Below are positions 16,293 through 24,857 of a stretch of DNA of 31,795 nt, in pieces. The notes beneath the pieces were generated by a model. It searched no databases, was not told the DNA's origin, and was given only the letters and a program-made list of their open reading frames with translations. Numbering within the stretch: position 1 is the first letter of the stretch; every line of letters begins with the position of its first letter. The translations under genes were made by a program, and so were the position numbers. The stretch spans positions 1 to 31,795 of the IMG/VR virus record IMGVR_UViG_3300025141_010110; one strand, 5' to 3'. The DNA comes from a virus.

Positions 16293-16738
16293 AATCCAAT
16301 CTTACGACACTCATCCTCTGTTTTACCATACTTAACAAGTATATCAATTAACTCAGCTTGACCACCATGTGACATCTCATATGTTTCAACCGCTTGGGAT
16401 GCTTCTCTAAGACTAACCTCTAAGTGTTTAGCCACAATTTCATAAACCCATTTTGGATATTTCATTTTCTTATCTCCTTTGACATATTTTAACCATTGTT
16501 TTTTCTTTGGTAAAATGTCTGTATAAACTTTGTATAAGTCTTTTGGTTGTAATGGATATCTCTGAACCTCATTAACAAGCTCAACCCAATCCATTTTCAT
16601 AGATAGAAATCTATTAACCATATAGTTAGACCACGACTTTTTATCATCATCAGAGATGTCATCCCAATAATTAGGACTCTGAACATCTGTGATTTGTTTT
16701 ATGTGGTCAAATAGACTCTTCTTTTTAACTGTCGCCAT
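16289..16738 (-). CDS. 62: Clamp loader small subunit, gp62-like
   Basis: 149 residues, shorter than T4 gp62 (187). LFDHIKQITDVQSPNYWDDI and KKSWSNYMVNRFLSM are the segments characteristic of gp62-like subunits of marine T4-like phages, and the protein sits two genes downstream of gp44 as in T4 (gp45-gp44-gp62 order). With four copies of gp44 it forms the complex that opens the sliding clamp and loads it at primer ends. It overlaps the zinc-ribbon gene by 14 bases and is ATGA-coupled to the Mom-like gene. The identification rests on motif recall and gene order. Confidence 0.8.
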   Translation of the reverse strand: MATVKKKSLFDHIKQITDVQSPNYWDDISDDDKKSWSNYMVNRFLSMKMDWVELVNEVQRYPLQPKDLYKVYTDILPKKKQWLKYVKGDKKMKYPKWVYEIVAKHLEVSLREASQAVETYEMSHGGQAELIDILVKYGKTEDECRKIGL

Positions 16739-16976
16739 TAGCTTCCTGATTTAACTTATCTGGTACTTTACCACAATTCCCACAACTATATACCTGAATC
16801 GGTATAAGTGCTTCTTGACCGGTAGGTGATACAATCGGCGAAAGTCTCTTTAAGAAAAATGCTGGAATGAAAACCGCGTTGCCACACTCATCACACTTCA
16901 TAGTTTCAGCTTCATTCAAATCAACCTGTACCTGAGATTGTTGTTGTGGTAATGATTTTTGTGCTTTCATATTCAT
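16725..16976 (-). CDS. Small zinc-ribbon protein between the clamp-loader genes
   Basis: 83 residues. CDECGN and CGNCGK form two CxxC pairs about 38 residues apart, typical of a zinc ribbon. The N-terminus is glutamine-rich and probably disordered (SLPQQQSQVQ). It starts with ATGA overlap on gp44 and ends inside the start of gp62. Small zinc ribbons at this position are found in other T4-like marine phages. A role in replication or transcription is a guess from position. Confidence 0.6.
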   Translation of the reverse strand: MNMKAQKSLPQQQSQVQVDLNEAETMKCDECGNAVFIPAFFLKRLSPIVSPTGQEALIPIQVYSCGNCGKVPDKLNQEANGDS

Positions 16977-17911
16977 TTTATTACTCCTAATAATTCAATT
17001 AACATAGCCATAGCATTTATCTCTTTATCAACTACCTGAGCATCTGACAACTGATACTTAGCTACAGTTAAAATACATTCTGCGATATGCCCTGTACCAT
17101 AATCATCTACCTCATCATAAAGTAGACGAAACAGATCAGCGAAGTCTGATATCTGATTATCAGCCAACATCTTTCTTATAGTAACGAAAGCATCTTTTTT
17201 ACTTTGTGTCTTTAAAACATTTACAATCTGTGATGAGAATACATTCACATTCAAATCTACAGCAACCAAATTATCTTGGTCTATTGACAGCGTACCATCA
17301 ACCACTTGCCTTTGAGCAAAGTTTATAACTCTACGAATATCAGGATAGCCACCATTAACTAATGTAGCAACATCATCCATTTCAAAAGTAACATTCTCTT
17401 CTTTCAGTATATTGTTTAGATGAACAGCAACTTCTTTTCTTGATGGTGGAACTATCTGAAATGGTTGACAGCGACTTTGTATCGGATCGATAATCCGTTC
17501 TACATAGTTACAAGTCAATATAAATCTAGTGTGTTTAGAGAAAGTCTCCATAAGGTTACGCAAAGCGGCTTGTGCGTTAGGCGTGATGTAATCACACTCA
17601 TCCAATATGATAACCTTCATATCTTTGAATCCAATGGTGGAAGCAAAATTACGAACCTTGTTACGGACTGTATCTACACTATTCTCATCTGAAGCGTTAA
17701 TGTATAATTGGTCACATTCTATATTATTAACCAACAATTTTGCCAGTGTAGTTTTACCTGTACCAGCCCTTCCGTACAAAAGAAGATGTGGTAAATCTCC
17801 ACTCTCTAAATATAATTTTATCTTACTCTTTAGATGTTCATTACCTATGTAAGTTTCAAGTAAATCAGGCCGATACTTTTCAACCCAAAGTGTGTGTTCT
17901 AATTTTCCCAT
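16973..17911 (-). CDS. 44: Clamp loader large subunit, gp44-like AAA+ ATPase
   Basis: 312 residues, close to T4 gp44 (319). Walker A is GRAGTGKTT (residues 47-55), Walker B is IILDECD (101-107), and the SRC arginine-finger motif typical of RFC-type clamp loaders is at 146-148 (PIQSRCQP). A C-terminal collar-like helical part follows. It uses ATP to open the gp45 ring and place it on primed DNA, with gp62. The start lies 13 bases inside the Mom-like gene upstream. All motifs are intact, so it should be active. Confidence 0.96.
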   Translation of the reverse strand: MGKLEHTLWVEKYRPDLLETYIGNEHLKSKIKLYLESGDLPHLLLYGRAGTGKTTLAKLLVNNIECDQLYINASDENSVDTVRNKVRNFASTIGFKDMKVIILDECDYITPNAQAALRNLMETFSKHTRFILTCNYVERIIDPIQSRCQPFQIVPPSRKEVAVHLNNILKEENVTFEMDDVATLVNGGYPDIRRVINFAQRQVVDGTLSIDQDNLVAVDLNVNVFSSQIVNVLKTQSKKDAFVTIRKMLADNQISDFADLFRLLYDEVDDYGTGHIAECILTVAKYQLSDAQVVDKEINAMAMLIELLGVIK

Positions 17912-18663
17912 TTATTGTTTTCTACCTTTATTTTTGTAATTTCAACTTCTTGTACATAATTCTTCGGATACTTCATTTCTGGATGTTTCATCACTTTACG
18001 AAATTTCCTATTCTCAGCCTTAGTGCCTAAGAAATAAATGTATCTATGTTTGGTAGCTTCTTTCTTCAACCAAAAGTCTCTACCTATAGCCTTTATTAAA
18101 TTCTTAGGAGCAGCTGAACCATATTTGGAATACACACTTCTACTGTGCATCCAATCATCATCTTCATTGACTCTCAAAGAGTATGTAGGTGCTAACTGAA
18201 AATCACCACAACCTTGGTATATCCAATTAGTAGCTTGATAGATAGCACCATCATGACTTTGTTCTGGATCTGCGTATGATATTAAAACCTTTATATTTGG
18301 AGCATTTTCTTTCATCCATTTGAATGTGGCTGAAATTACATGCGACTCAATATTTTTACCATAACCATCGTGTATAAATAGTCTCGTCAATTCCAAAATG
18401 TTCTTATTTTCTAATATCTCTTCCTTAAAGATAGAACCGATAACTCTTCTACCAACTGGAAATCCATAACAAGCAACTCCAATCAGCTTCTCTTCAGCCT
18501 CATCAAAAAACTGGTGTTGGTTGTCCGTCTGATAGAAAATTCCTAACGGATATCTACAAGAGGACAACCTACCACTATAGTGATTCTTTTCGATTATATC
18601 TCTAGCCAATGGTTTGTAAATCGGCCTTATAGATACCCTCGAAGTATCTACATAAGTCTCCAT
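17899..18663 (-). CDS. Mom-like DNA modification protein (GNAT fold)
   Basis: 254 residues, the longest of the three. KNHYS (26-30), a hydrophobic strand IGVACYGFPV, ELTRLF (91-96), SYADPEQSHDGAIYQATNW (129-147) and MHSRS (172-176) follow the Mom order, and the C-terminal 70 residues are basic (RKFRKVMKHPEM). It sits between the sliding clamp (no gap) and gp44, an unusual place, since these two are normally adjacent in T4-like phages. It would be co-made with the replisome, consistent with acting on newly copied phage DNA. Base and chemical group are unknown. Compared with the 211-residue copy, identity is limited to the motifs. Confidence 0.78.
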   Translation of the reverse strand: METYVDTSRVSIRPIYKPLARDIIEKNHYSGRLSSCRYPLGIFYQTDNQHQFFDEAEEKLIGVACYGFPVGRRVIGSIFKEEILENKNILELTRLFIHDGYGKNIESHVISATFKWMKENAPNIKVLISYADPEQSHDGAIYQATNWIYQGCGDFQLAPTYSLRVNEDDDWMHSRSVYSKYGSAAPKNLIKAIGRDFWLKKEATKHRYIYFLGTKAENRKFRKVMKHPEMKYPKNYVQEVEITKIKVENNKWEN

Positions 18664-19380
18664 TTACACATCTTGTTCAGCAACTAGATAATATGTGGCA
18701 TCGTACTCATCAATCTTAAAATTGATACGAGCAAGACCTTGTGAACTCACTTCTAATGTAGCACTTTCACATTCTTTATTTGCCACTAATACATCTCTGA
18801 ATAGATTAGCATTGAAAGAAACATTATCTATTACATCATAAGATTCTGTTTCAACAGGAAGAGTAACACGATTAGTGTTAATCTCAGCATAACCAATTAC
18901 AACCTTTACACCATCATTATTTGTCAATACTGTAAAGTTATCTGTATCAGCCAAAGCACCTTTACCAGCGACAAACTTACTCATAAAAGATTTGTCTACC
19001 TTTATCTTAACTTCAAAGTCAGGTATAGATTTTAGGTTTGGTGGTGAGCTGATAACAGACAGATCTGATAACATATAGTTTACATCTGAAGTACTATCTG
19101 ATATCTTCAGAGAAACTACCTTATCACCAGCTTTTGTCAAATTCATTGAAATATTGTCTGACATAACTGAAAGTAGTTTTATCAACTGCTCTGTGTTATA
19201 AACACCAAGCTCAGCTTTATCAAATTTCCAATCTGACATTGTTAGTTCACCAAGCAAATTCTTATCACCTGTAATGAATCGAGTAGTGAGATTATCACCA
19301 TCGCTTTTTATTACAACGGAAGAACAATTTCCTCCAAGATAGTATTTGTCGATGAAACGGTTTAACGAATGTTTATTCAT
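18664..19380 (-). CDS. 45: Sliding clamp, gp45-like
   Basis: 238 residues, near the T4 gp45 length of 228. The pattern of alternating short strands and two-fold repeated beta-alpha-beta units is clamp-like, and the position between polymerase and clamp loader matches T4. The start ATG is preceded by AAGGAGTGATAA. It forms a trimeric ring that holds the polymerase on DNA and, in T4, also takes part in late transcription. Sequence motifs of clamps are weak, so the call leans on gene order and length as well as the fold pattern. Confidence 0.88.
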   Translation of the reverse strand: MNKHSLNRFIDKYYLGGNCSSVVIKSDGDNLTTRFITGDKNLLGELTMSDWKFDKAELGVYNTEQLIKLLSVMSDNISMNLTKAGDKVVSLKISDSTSDVNYMLSDLSVISSPPNLKSIPDFEVKIKVDKSFMSKFVAGKGALADTDNFTVLTNNDGVKVVIGYAEINTNRVTLPVETESYDVIDNVSFNANLFRDVLVANKECESATLEVSSQGLARINFKIDEYDATYYLVAEQDV

Positions 19381-19413
19381 TTATCACTCCTTATTAATTA
19401 ATCGGTATATACA

Positions 19414-19442
19414 TATATATCTACCAAGTTTATCAAAATCAA
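19414..19442 (-). promoter_or_regulatory. Possible promoter before the sliding-clamp gene
   Basis: On the minus strand TTGATT (19437-19442) and TATATA (19414-19419) are 17 bases apart in the 58-base gap after the polymerase gene. The gap is AT-rich, so chance matches are likely. Confidence 0.35.
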
Positions 19443-21934
19443 AAAAATCTTTCAATGGATGTCTTTTTATTTACTGGCTCATCCCACTTCAATGTGTCAT
19501 AAAACATCATAATCTTTTTCTCAAGCATCTGAGCATACATCTTCTTATAGTTAATATTTCGTTTAACAAAATCAATTATTTGTGGTGGATCTTCATATCC
19601 CTTATACCCACACGACTCCAATCCAAGCTCATTCTGTTTAAGATACACCCATCTAATCTTTTCCGAATTACCAATCTTCTCATACTTACCACCGACACCA
19701 AAGTGGTCTAGTAAATTATTATAGGTTATAGCAGCCTTAACATGCGCTGGAGCTCCCTTAGCAAACTGAGTAAAATTACCATTCTTACCAGCGCTGTATT
19801 TCTTCAAATTCTTCACACCTGTTGGCATTGCTATCTTATCAAAATCAACCAATTTCATAGACTCTTTAAAATTGATTATCCTCTCATCTATCTTATCCTT
19901 TGGAACAGTAGCTAAAATATCTTCTAATACATCTTTCAATAGTTTTCCCATAGCCTTTGGAAAATTACTACGGACTAAATCCAAGCCCTTCACATGCAAC
20001 TTATTTACCTTAACTCCATTGTCGTTAATGATTTTCATACCATATCGTTTCTTCACAATGAACAAACCTGACTTAGCAATCAACTCCTGTTTTATCTCAA
20101 ACCTATGCTTGTCTAAGTTCAAAAAATTCTTAGCAAAGTAATCATAAGACTTATTTAGAAATACCTGCATCTCATCAGCTACATCCAATATCCTCTTACT
20201 CATCATAGTCTCACTATCGAAGTCCATAGTAGGAAATCTCTTCTTAACCAATGGAAGCGCTGAGTAGAAAACTGAATCTGTATCGATATAAATACAATAA
20301 TCCTTATCATTTCCCAACTCTTTATTATAGAAATGATTGCCAATCTTCTTTGTAAATTTAATCAACTCTTGACCTGTAAGTGTAGTAGCCTCAGCGTTAT
20401 CTAAGTCATAGAACCTAAATACTGGCAAACCTAATACACCATATAATGAGTTTAGAACCACCTTCTGAATCAACTGACGACTTTTAAAGTATGTGTATTT
20501 TTCATTATCTCCAGCATCACCAAACTTCTTCATCAACTTTCTATACTCAACACGAGTATCGAACCACTTTGCCAGTAGGGCTGGAATTAAGCCCTGTTTA
20601 TCGCTACGATATAAGACACCATTGGAAGATACTGAAACCTCGTTCTTATCAAAGAAATCCTTCAGTTCTGTTTCCGTAAGCTTCCCCATCTCTTTTTCAT
20701 TGGACTCGAGGGTATAAGTTTTTGGCGTGCCCTTCAAGAACTCCTCAGCATCCCAACCTGAAAGTTTTCCAATTTTTGTTTCGGGTGATATATTAAGACT
20801 CATAATAACAGATGGATACATAGAAGTAATATCCAAATCGAATACCCAATCGTGTTTACCTCTTTGTGGTGATTGAACATAAGCTCCAGCAAACTTATCT
20901 CCACTACTCATATTCGGCTTCGATGGTTTATTAGGAGCAACCACTCCCAAATTTTTCAGATAGACTAATATAGCACCTTCTAAGTATCGAGACGAAAAAT
21001 ATACATCCTCATACGGAACATGACCTACATGACAGACACCCCTAGCCATATCAATGAAATCTAATTTATCGTGCATCTTCTTTACTAACCTAACATCATG
21101 GATATTATACTCTACATACTTATTGATATCATTTTCATATAAGTCATTAAGTGTTCCAGTATACTCTATCTTATTCTCACTCAACTCATGTTCTGCTACA
21201 GCATCTAATCTATATGAAGAAAGTTGAGTATATGTAAATAACTTATAAAGACCCAAATAGTCTAAACAACTAACACCAGCAAATAAATACCTTTTACGAT
21301 GTTTATTCCATTGAACTATCTGAATGGGTGAAAGCATATCACCGACATTCTTACCTGCCACTTTACAAATTCTATTATATAGATATGGCATATCAAATGT
21401 ATCTATATTCCAACCTGTAATAATAGTTGGTTTAAATTCTAAATACTTTACTAAAAATCTTTGGAGTAATGAGAACTCTGTATCAAAACTCTCTATAACA
21501 ACATTATCCTTTGATTGTAATGTTAGCTTCGCTTTCTCATCCAATACAAATGCGTAATATTTATCACTATTAGAATCATAAACAGCAATAGAAGTTATCT
21601 TATTATTAGCATCTTCTGGCATCGGAAACCCTTCTGTAACTTCCACCTCAATATCAATCATCATTATATTGTGATTGGCAGATAGTTCTTCTGAGTCTGT
21701 ATATTGGTCAACTAAGACCCTGGTTTCAGGTGGAACATCAGATTCAAAAAGATTGGGTGTTTCAGCGTCAAACTTAAATACTTTTCTCAGCTTATCACCA
21801 TACAGAGAAACGTGTGAACCATTTCTATCCCTTACATAAGCGTATCTCTTATATGGGATAGCATAATATCCTTTCTCATCATCCCAGATATGAACCTTTC
21901 GTGTTTTCATATCGAAGTAAATATTTTGATACAT
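19439..21934 (-). CDS. 43: Family B DNA polymerase, gp43-like
   Basis: 831 residues (T4 gp43 has 898). The exonuclease motifs are MMIDIEVE (D94, E96), GWNIDTFD (174-181) and YNIHD (276-280). The polymerase motifs are DLDITSMYPS (366-375, motif A), KVVLNSLYG (491-499, motif B) and IDTDSV (550-555, motif C). All catalytic acidic residues are present, so both activities should work. The C-terminal end SIERFF is a short hydrophobic tail of the kind that binds the sliding clamp. It copies the phage genome together with the clamp, loader and helicase. It has its own promoter upstream (21967-21996) just after the TonB-receptor terminator. No intron or split is present. Confidence 0.98.
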   Translation of the reverse strand: MYQNIYFDMKTRKVHIWDDEKGYYAIPYKRYAYVRDRNGSHVSLYGDKLRKVFKFDAETPNLFESDVPPETRVLVDQYTDSEELSANHNIMMIDIEVEVTEGFPMPEDANNKITSIAVYDSNSDKYYAFVLDEKAKLTLQSKDNVVIESFDTEFSLLQRFLVKYLEFKPTIITGWNIDTFDMPYLYNRICKVAGKNVGDMLSPIQIVQWNKHRKRYLFAGVSCLDYLGLYKLFTYTQLSSYRLDAVAEHELSENKIEYTGTLNDLYENDINKYVEYNIHDVRLVKKMHDKLDFIDMARGVCHVGHVPYEDVYFSSRYLEGAILVYLKNLGVVAPNKPSKPNMSSGDKFAGAYVQSPQRGKHDWVFDLDITSMYPSVIMSLNISPETKIGKLSGWDAEEFLKGTPKTYTLESNEKEMGKLTETELKDFFDKNEVSVSSNGVLYRSDKQGLIPALLAKWFDTRVEYRKLMKKFGDAGDNEKYTYFKSRQLIQKVVLNSLYGVLGLPVFRFYDLDNAEATTLTGQELIKFTKKIGNHFYNKELGNDKDYCIYIDTDSVFYSALPLVKKRFPTMDFDSETMMSKRILDVADEMQVFLNKSYDYFAKNFLNLDKHRFEIKQELIAKSGLFIVKKRYGMKIINDNGVKVNKLHVKGLDLVRSNFPKAMGKLLKDVLEDILATVPKDKIDERIINFKESMKLVDFDKIAMPTGVKNLKKYSAGKNGNFTQFAKGAPAHVKAAITYNNLLDHFGVGGKYEKIGNSEKIRWVYLKQNELGLESCGYKGYEDPPQIIDFVKRNINYKKMYAQMLEKKIMMFYDTLKWDEPVNKKTSIERFF

Positions 21935-21966
21935 TTAGATTATAAAATCCCCTCTTTCCGTACTGG

Positions 21967-21996
21967 AATATACAACATAAACCCTATATAAGTCAA
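21967..21996 (-). promoter_or_regulatory. Sigma-70-like promoter before the DNA polymerase gene
   Basis: TTGACT (21991-21996) and TATATT (21967-21972) on the minus strand, separated by exactly 18 bases, 33 bases before the polymerase ATG. Identical hexamers and spacing occur at 15058-15087. It would restart transcription after the terminator at 22014-22033. Confidence 0.65.
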
Positions 21997-22013
21997 GGGT
22001 TTTTTAGTAAAAC

Positions 22014-22033
22014 GGGGGCTATTTCTAGCCCCC
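22014..22033 (-). terminator. Rho-independent terminator after the TonB-receptor gene
   Basis: A perfect 7-base-pair GC-rich stem (GGGGGCT / AGCCCCC) with a 6-base loop, 13 bases after the receptor stop codon. On the minus strand it is followed by GTTTTAC and more AT-rich sequence. The other strand reads AATTTTTA after the stem, so it might work in both directions. Confidence 0.8.
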
Positions 22034-22046
22034 AATTTTTACCATT

Positions 22047-24770
22047 TTAGAAATTAACAGTTAGTCCTACATTGTAGTATCTTGGTGTACCCAAGAATAC
22101 TTCAGCGTTATGAGCTAAGTGAAGTTTATCACCGAACCCATTGTACTTACTGTTATCAACAGCGTCTTGAACATAAACATCGTCAAGAGCGTTAAAGACA
22201 TGACCACTAAGAGTCAAGTCAAGACCAGCAATCTCTGGTAGTTTGTATGATAGATGTAAGTCAAGTTTTGAATAGCCAGGAGCTTTCCATACTTGAGCTC
22301 TATCCTCATCACCATCTACTTCACGAGAATCTGGAGACCAGTCAGCATAATTGTCATCATACATTTTGTATAGACCTTGAATGCTAAGACCTTCAATTGG
22401 TTTAACTGTAAGACCACCAACATAAGCAGTTTGTGGCATATCACCAACCATCAATCCATCAAGAGCATATTCATATTGAGTAGTCATTTGTCCAACGACT
22501 TGACCTTCCTCATTATACTCCATCTCTTGATAATCACCAGTAGCATCACCATCGAACTTCCAAGTACCCTTACTGAACACTAAGTCCAAGTCAACCATTT
22601 CGTGAAGTGCAACTTTACCTTCAACTTCAACTCCAGTATGACTTTGGTTTACACCCTTCAGATAAATGATGTCTGTGTCACCTGAGTCTCCTTGTCCAGT
22701 TTCAACAGATTTGGTAAGGTTTCTGTCTTTCCATTGAGTATTATAAGAACTCAATTTAAGATCAACATTACCACTTCTGTATTTACCACCGAACTCAAAA
22801 CTGGTGAACTTTTCATTATCTGGATTAGAAGCAACTGTACCATCATAAGCAATCACATTGTCTAAGATGGGTGGCTTTTGAACATATCCAGCATTAGCGA
22901 ATGCTGACATTCTATCATCAAGATTGAATACACCACCACCTTTCACTTGGAAAGTTGTGATAGCATCAGCTTCAACTACATCAGCATCAACTGCAAAATG
23001 GTCGTGGTAAGTATACCCAATAGTGGACAACCCACCCATACCATAAAGGTTGAATTTAGCTACATCATATTTAGCCTGTACAAATCCACCTAACCAATCA
23101 ACTGTGGTTTCGTTGTGATAAGCGATAATATCACCTAACTTAACAACTTTACCATCAGCAGCATTAGCATCAGCATAATCAACATAGTAATCACCACCAA
23201 GTAGATCACGAACTTCACGAGCGTGTTCTATACCAGCAGTTCTCCAATCAATACCGACTTGTACTTCCAAGTCATCATTGACATCATAGTTCAATTTAGA
23301 AATCAAACCATAAGTGTTCTGTCTATTGATTGAATTACGAAGAATGCCAGTTGAACGATTTTCAGTATCAGACCAAGCTGAATCGACATTTGCTGAGTTC
23401 TCAGCAATTTCACCGTTCCAATCCCAAGTCCAAGGTGAACTCGCATACCAAGCATTATCTTCAACTGCAGGGAATCGTTTCACACTACCATAAGTACCAG
23501 TACCACCACCTGAACCACCAGACCAGTAAGCAACAGAACTCACACGAGTTTTATCATTTAATGTTAAGAAGTGATTCAAATTAACCAATGGTTTATGGAA
23601 ATAGTTCTCTCTTTCATTAAGAAAGTCTGAACCATATCTATCCACGGTTTTAGCACCATACATATAATAGTATTGTTGACCAGTATATGAAGCATCAACT
23701 GGAGCTACATTCTGATTGAACAACCTACCAGCTTCATGTTCAAATTTCTCACCTTCAGCGAAAGCAGCAACATCATATCCATCGATGTCACCAGCCAACT
23801 CTTGTGAGTAAGTTGCTATGTTCTGTTTGTATAGGTTATGTCCATGTCGTTGTGGGGCACCAACTGCATACAACTCAAATCGTTGGTCATCGCTTACAGC
23901 ATAAGAACCACCGAAGTAGTACGCCCAAGCATCTGTCCAAGTTCCATCAATGATACCATCACCAGTCTTACGAACTATTGTTCCACTAAGTGCTAGTTTA
24001 TCATTAATTAGACCTGAGTTATAGTTTAAAGTAGATTTGACAAATCCACCTTCACCTATTTCTTGCTTTGCCTTACCACCCTTTTCGTGGGAGGCAGGAT
24101 CTGTAATGATGTTCATTGTTCCACCAATAGAAGGCGTTGCAAGATTAACGGCTGATAGACCTCTTTGCATCTGAATGGAATTTGAAGCATCTGCGACACC
24201 ATCCCAATTAGACCAATAAACCCATCCGTTCTCCATATCATTCTGGGGAACACCGTTTATCATTACAGCAACATTTCGTTGGTTAAAACCTCTCACATTT
24301 ATACGAGCATCACCCGCGCCACCACCTTGTTGAGTTGCGTAAACACTTGGTGTTGTATTAAGCGCCATTGGAAGATCTTGAGAACCGAGCCTCATTTCCA
24401 TTTCAGCTTTATCAACAGTAGTATAAGCAACAGGTGTTTTTTCATCAGCACGAGAAGCCAAGACTTCAAGAGCTGACATAGCAAGTGCGTCAATCACAAG
24501 TGTGAAATCAGCATTTACATTGTTTTCACCCACCGTAACTTCTTGAGTTACAGATGAGTACCCAATGAATGAAGCAGTAATAGTATGGTTACCAGGATCT
24601 ATATCTACAGTATATGCTCCAGTATCATCTGATACTGTACCTAGATCTGTTCCCTCTACTACTATGTTTGCTCCAACCAAAGGTTCATTACCATCGGTTA
24701 CAACTCCAACAATAGATTGTGCAAACAATCCTGTCATCATCATAATCAATGCTATTAGATTACGTTTCAT
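22047..24770 (-). CDS. TonB-dependent outer-membrane receptor with carboxypeptidase-D-like domain
   Basis: 907 residues, full length. Residues 1-18 form a signal peptide (basic start, hydrophobic core, cleavage after LFAQ). Residues 19-92 are a carboxypeptidase-D regulatory-like domain (GVVTDGNEPLVGANIVVEG, then GAYTVDIDPG). A TonB-box-like LEVLASRA (101-108) follows, and then the plug (about 112-225), with INVRGFNQRNVAVMINGVP and GGTMNIITDP. The rest is a beta-barrel ending YYNVGLTVNF with the terminal phenylalanine expected for barrel assembly. It would bind a ligand (siderophore, vitamin, glycan or peptide) at the host surface and import it using TonB. The layout is typical of Bacteroidetes/Marinimicrobia. 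The ribosome site TAAGGAG is good. It has its own leader and terminator, while both neighbours are phage genes. Substrate unknown. Confidence 0.95.
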   Translation of the reverse strand: MKRNLIALIMMMTGLFAQSIVGVVTDGNEPLVGANIVVEGTDLGTVSDDTGAYTVDIDPGNHTITASFIGYSSVTQEVTVGENNVNADFTLVIDALAMSALEVLASRADEKTPVAYTTVDKAEMEMRLGSQDLPMALNTTPSVYATQQGGGAGDARINVRGFNQRNVAVMINGVPQNDMENGWVYWSNWDGVADASNSIQMQRGLSAVNLATPSIGGTMNIITDPASHEKGGKAKQEIGEGGFVKSTLNYNSGLINDKLALSGTIVRKTGDGIIDGTWTDAWAYYFGGSYAVSDDQRFELYAVGAPQRHGHNLYKQNIATYSQELAGDIDGYDVAAFAEGEKFEHEAGRLFNQNVAPVDASYTGQQYYYMYGAKTVDRYGSDFLNERENYFHKPLVNLNHFLTLNDKTRVSSVAYWSGGSGGGTGTYGSVKRFPAVEDNAWYASSPWTWDWNGEIAENSANVDSAWSDTENRSTGILRNSINRQNTYGLISKLNYDVNDDLEVQVGIDWRTAGIEHAREVRDLLGGDYYVDYADANAADGKVVKLGDIIAYHNETTVDWLGGFVQAKYDVAKFNLYGMGGLSTIGYTYHDHFAVDADVVEADAITTFQVKGGGVFNLDDRMSAFANAGYVQKPPILDNVIAYDGTVASNPDNEKFTSFEFGGKYRSGNVDLKLSSYNTQWKDRNLTKSVETGQGDSGDTDIIYLKGVNQSHTGVEVEGKVALHEMVDLDLVFSKGTWKFDGDATGDYQEMEYNEEGQVVGQMTTQYEYALDGLMVGDMPQTAYVGGLTVKPIEGLSIQGLYKMYDDNYADWSPDSREVDGDEDRAQVWKAPGYSKLDLHLSYKLPEIAGLDLTLSGHVFNALDDVYVQDAVDNSKYNGFGDKLHLAHNAEVFLGTPRYYNVGLTVNF

Positions 24771-24789
24771 AAACGTTCTCCTTACTTTG

Positions 24790-24801
24790 TTCGTTAACGA
24801 A
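24790..24801. promoter_or_regulatory. 12-base perfect palindrome in the receptor leader
   Basis: TTCGTTAACGAA reads the same on both strands, 20 bases before the receptor ATG. It may be an operator for a dimeric regulator, or a small hairpin with a TTAA loop in the transcript. Confidence 0.4.
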
Positions 24802-24806
24802 GTTAA

Positions 24807-24840
24807 GACGCATTTTTCTACAGGTGCGTCAACTGCCTGT
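24807..24840 (-). promoter_or_regulatory. Predicted H-type RNA pseudoknot in the receptor leader
   Basis: In the transcript (minus strand), ACAGG pairs with CCUGU (5 pairs) and GACGCA pairs with UGCGUC (6 pairs). The second stem begins in the loop of the first and ends beyond it. Loop 1 is 5 bases (CAGUU), no base separates the stems, and loop 3 is AGAAAAA (7 bases, A-rich). This is the classical geometry of H-type pseudoknots. A TTGACG, -35-like, overlaps it without a convincing -10. The rest of the 87-base gap between the reductase and receptor genes holds the palindrome and ribosome site. Confidence 0.5.
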
Positions 24841-24857
24841 CCGCTTGCATGTGAATT

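Noticed and set aside
12930-19419. An identical 15-base AT-rich word upstream of two genes (12930-12944 and 19405-19419)
   Set aside because: It is a simple TA-repeat type word in AT-rich gaps; chance sharing is likely and no -35 supports one of them.
19346-19711. A 121-codon plus-strand frame
   Set aside because: Antisense to the polymerase end, no ribosome site, composition (I, L, H, S) typical of a shadow frame.
22047-24770. Different base composition of the receptor as proof of recent transfer
   Set aside because: A few lines counted by eye gave about 30-43% G+C in the receptor and about 35-40% in phage genes; the difference is too small to use.
24807-24840. preQ1-I riboswitch
   Set aside because: Topology is similar, but the conserved bases and short second stem of preQ1-I are not present.
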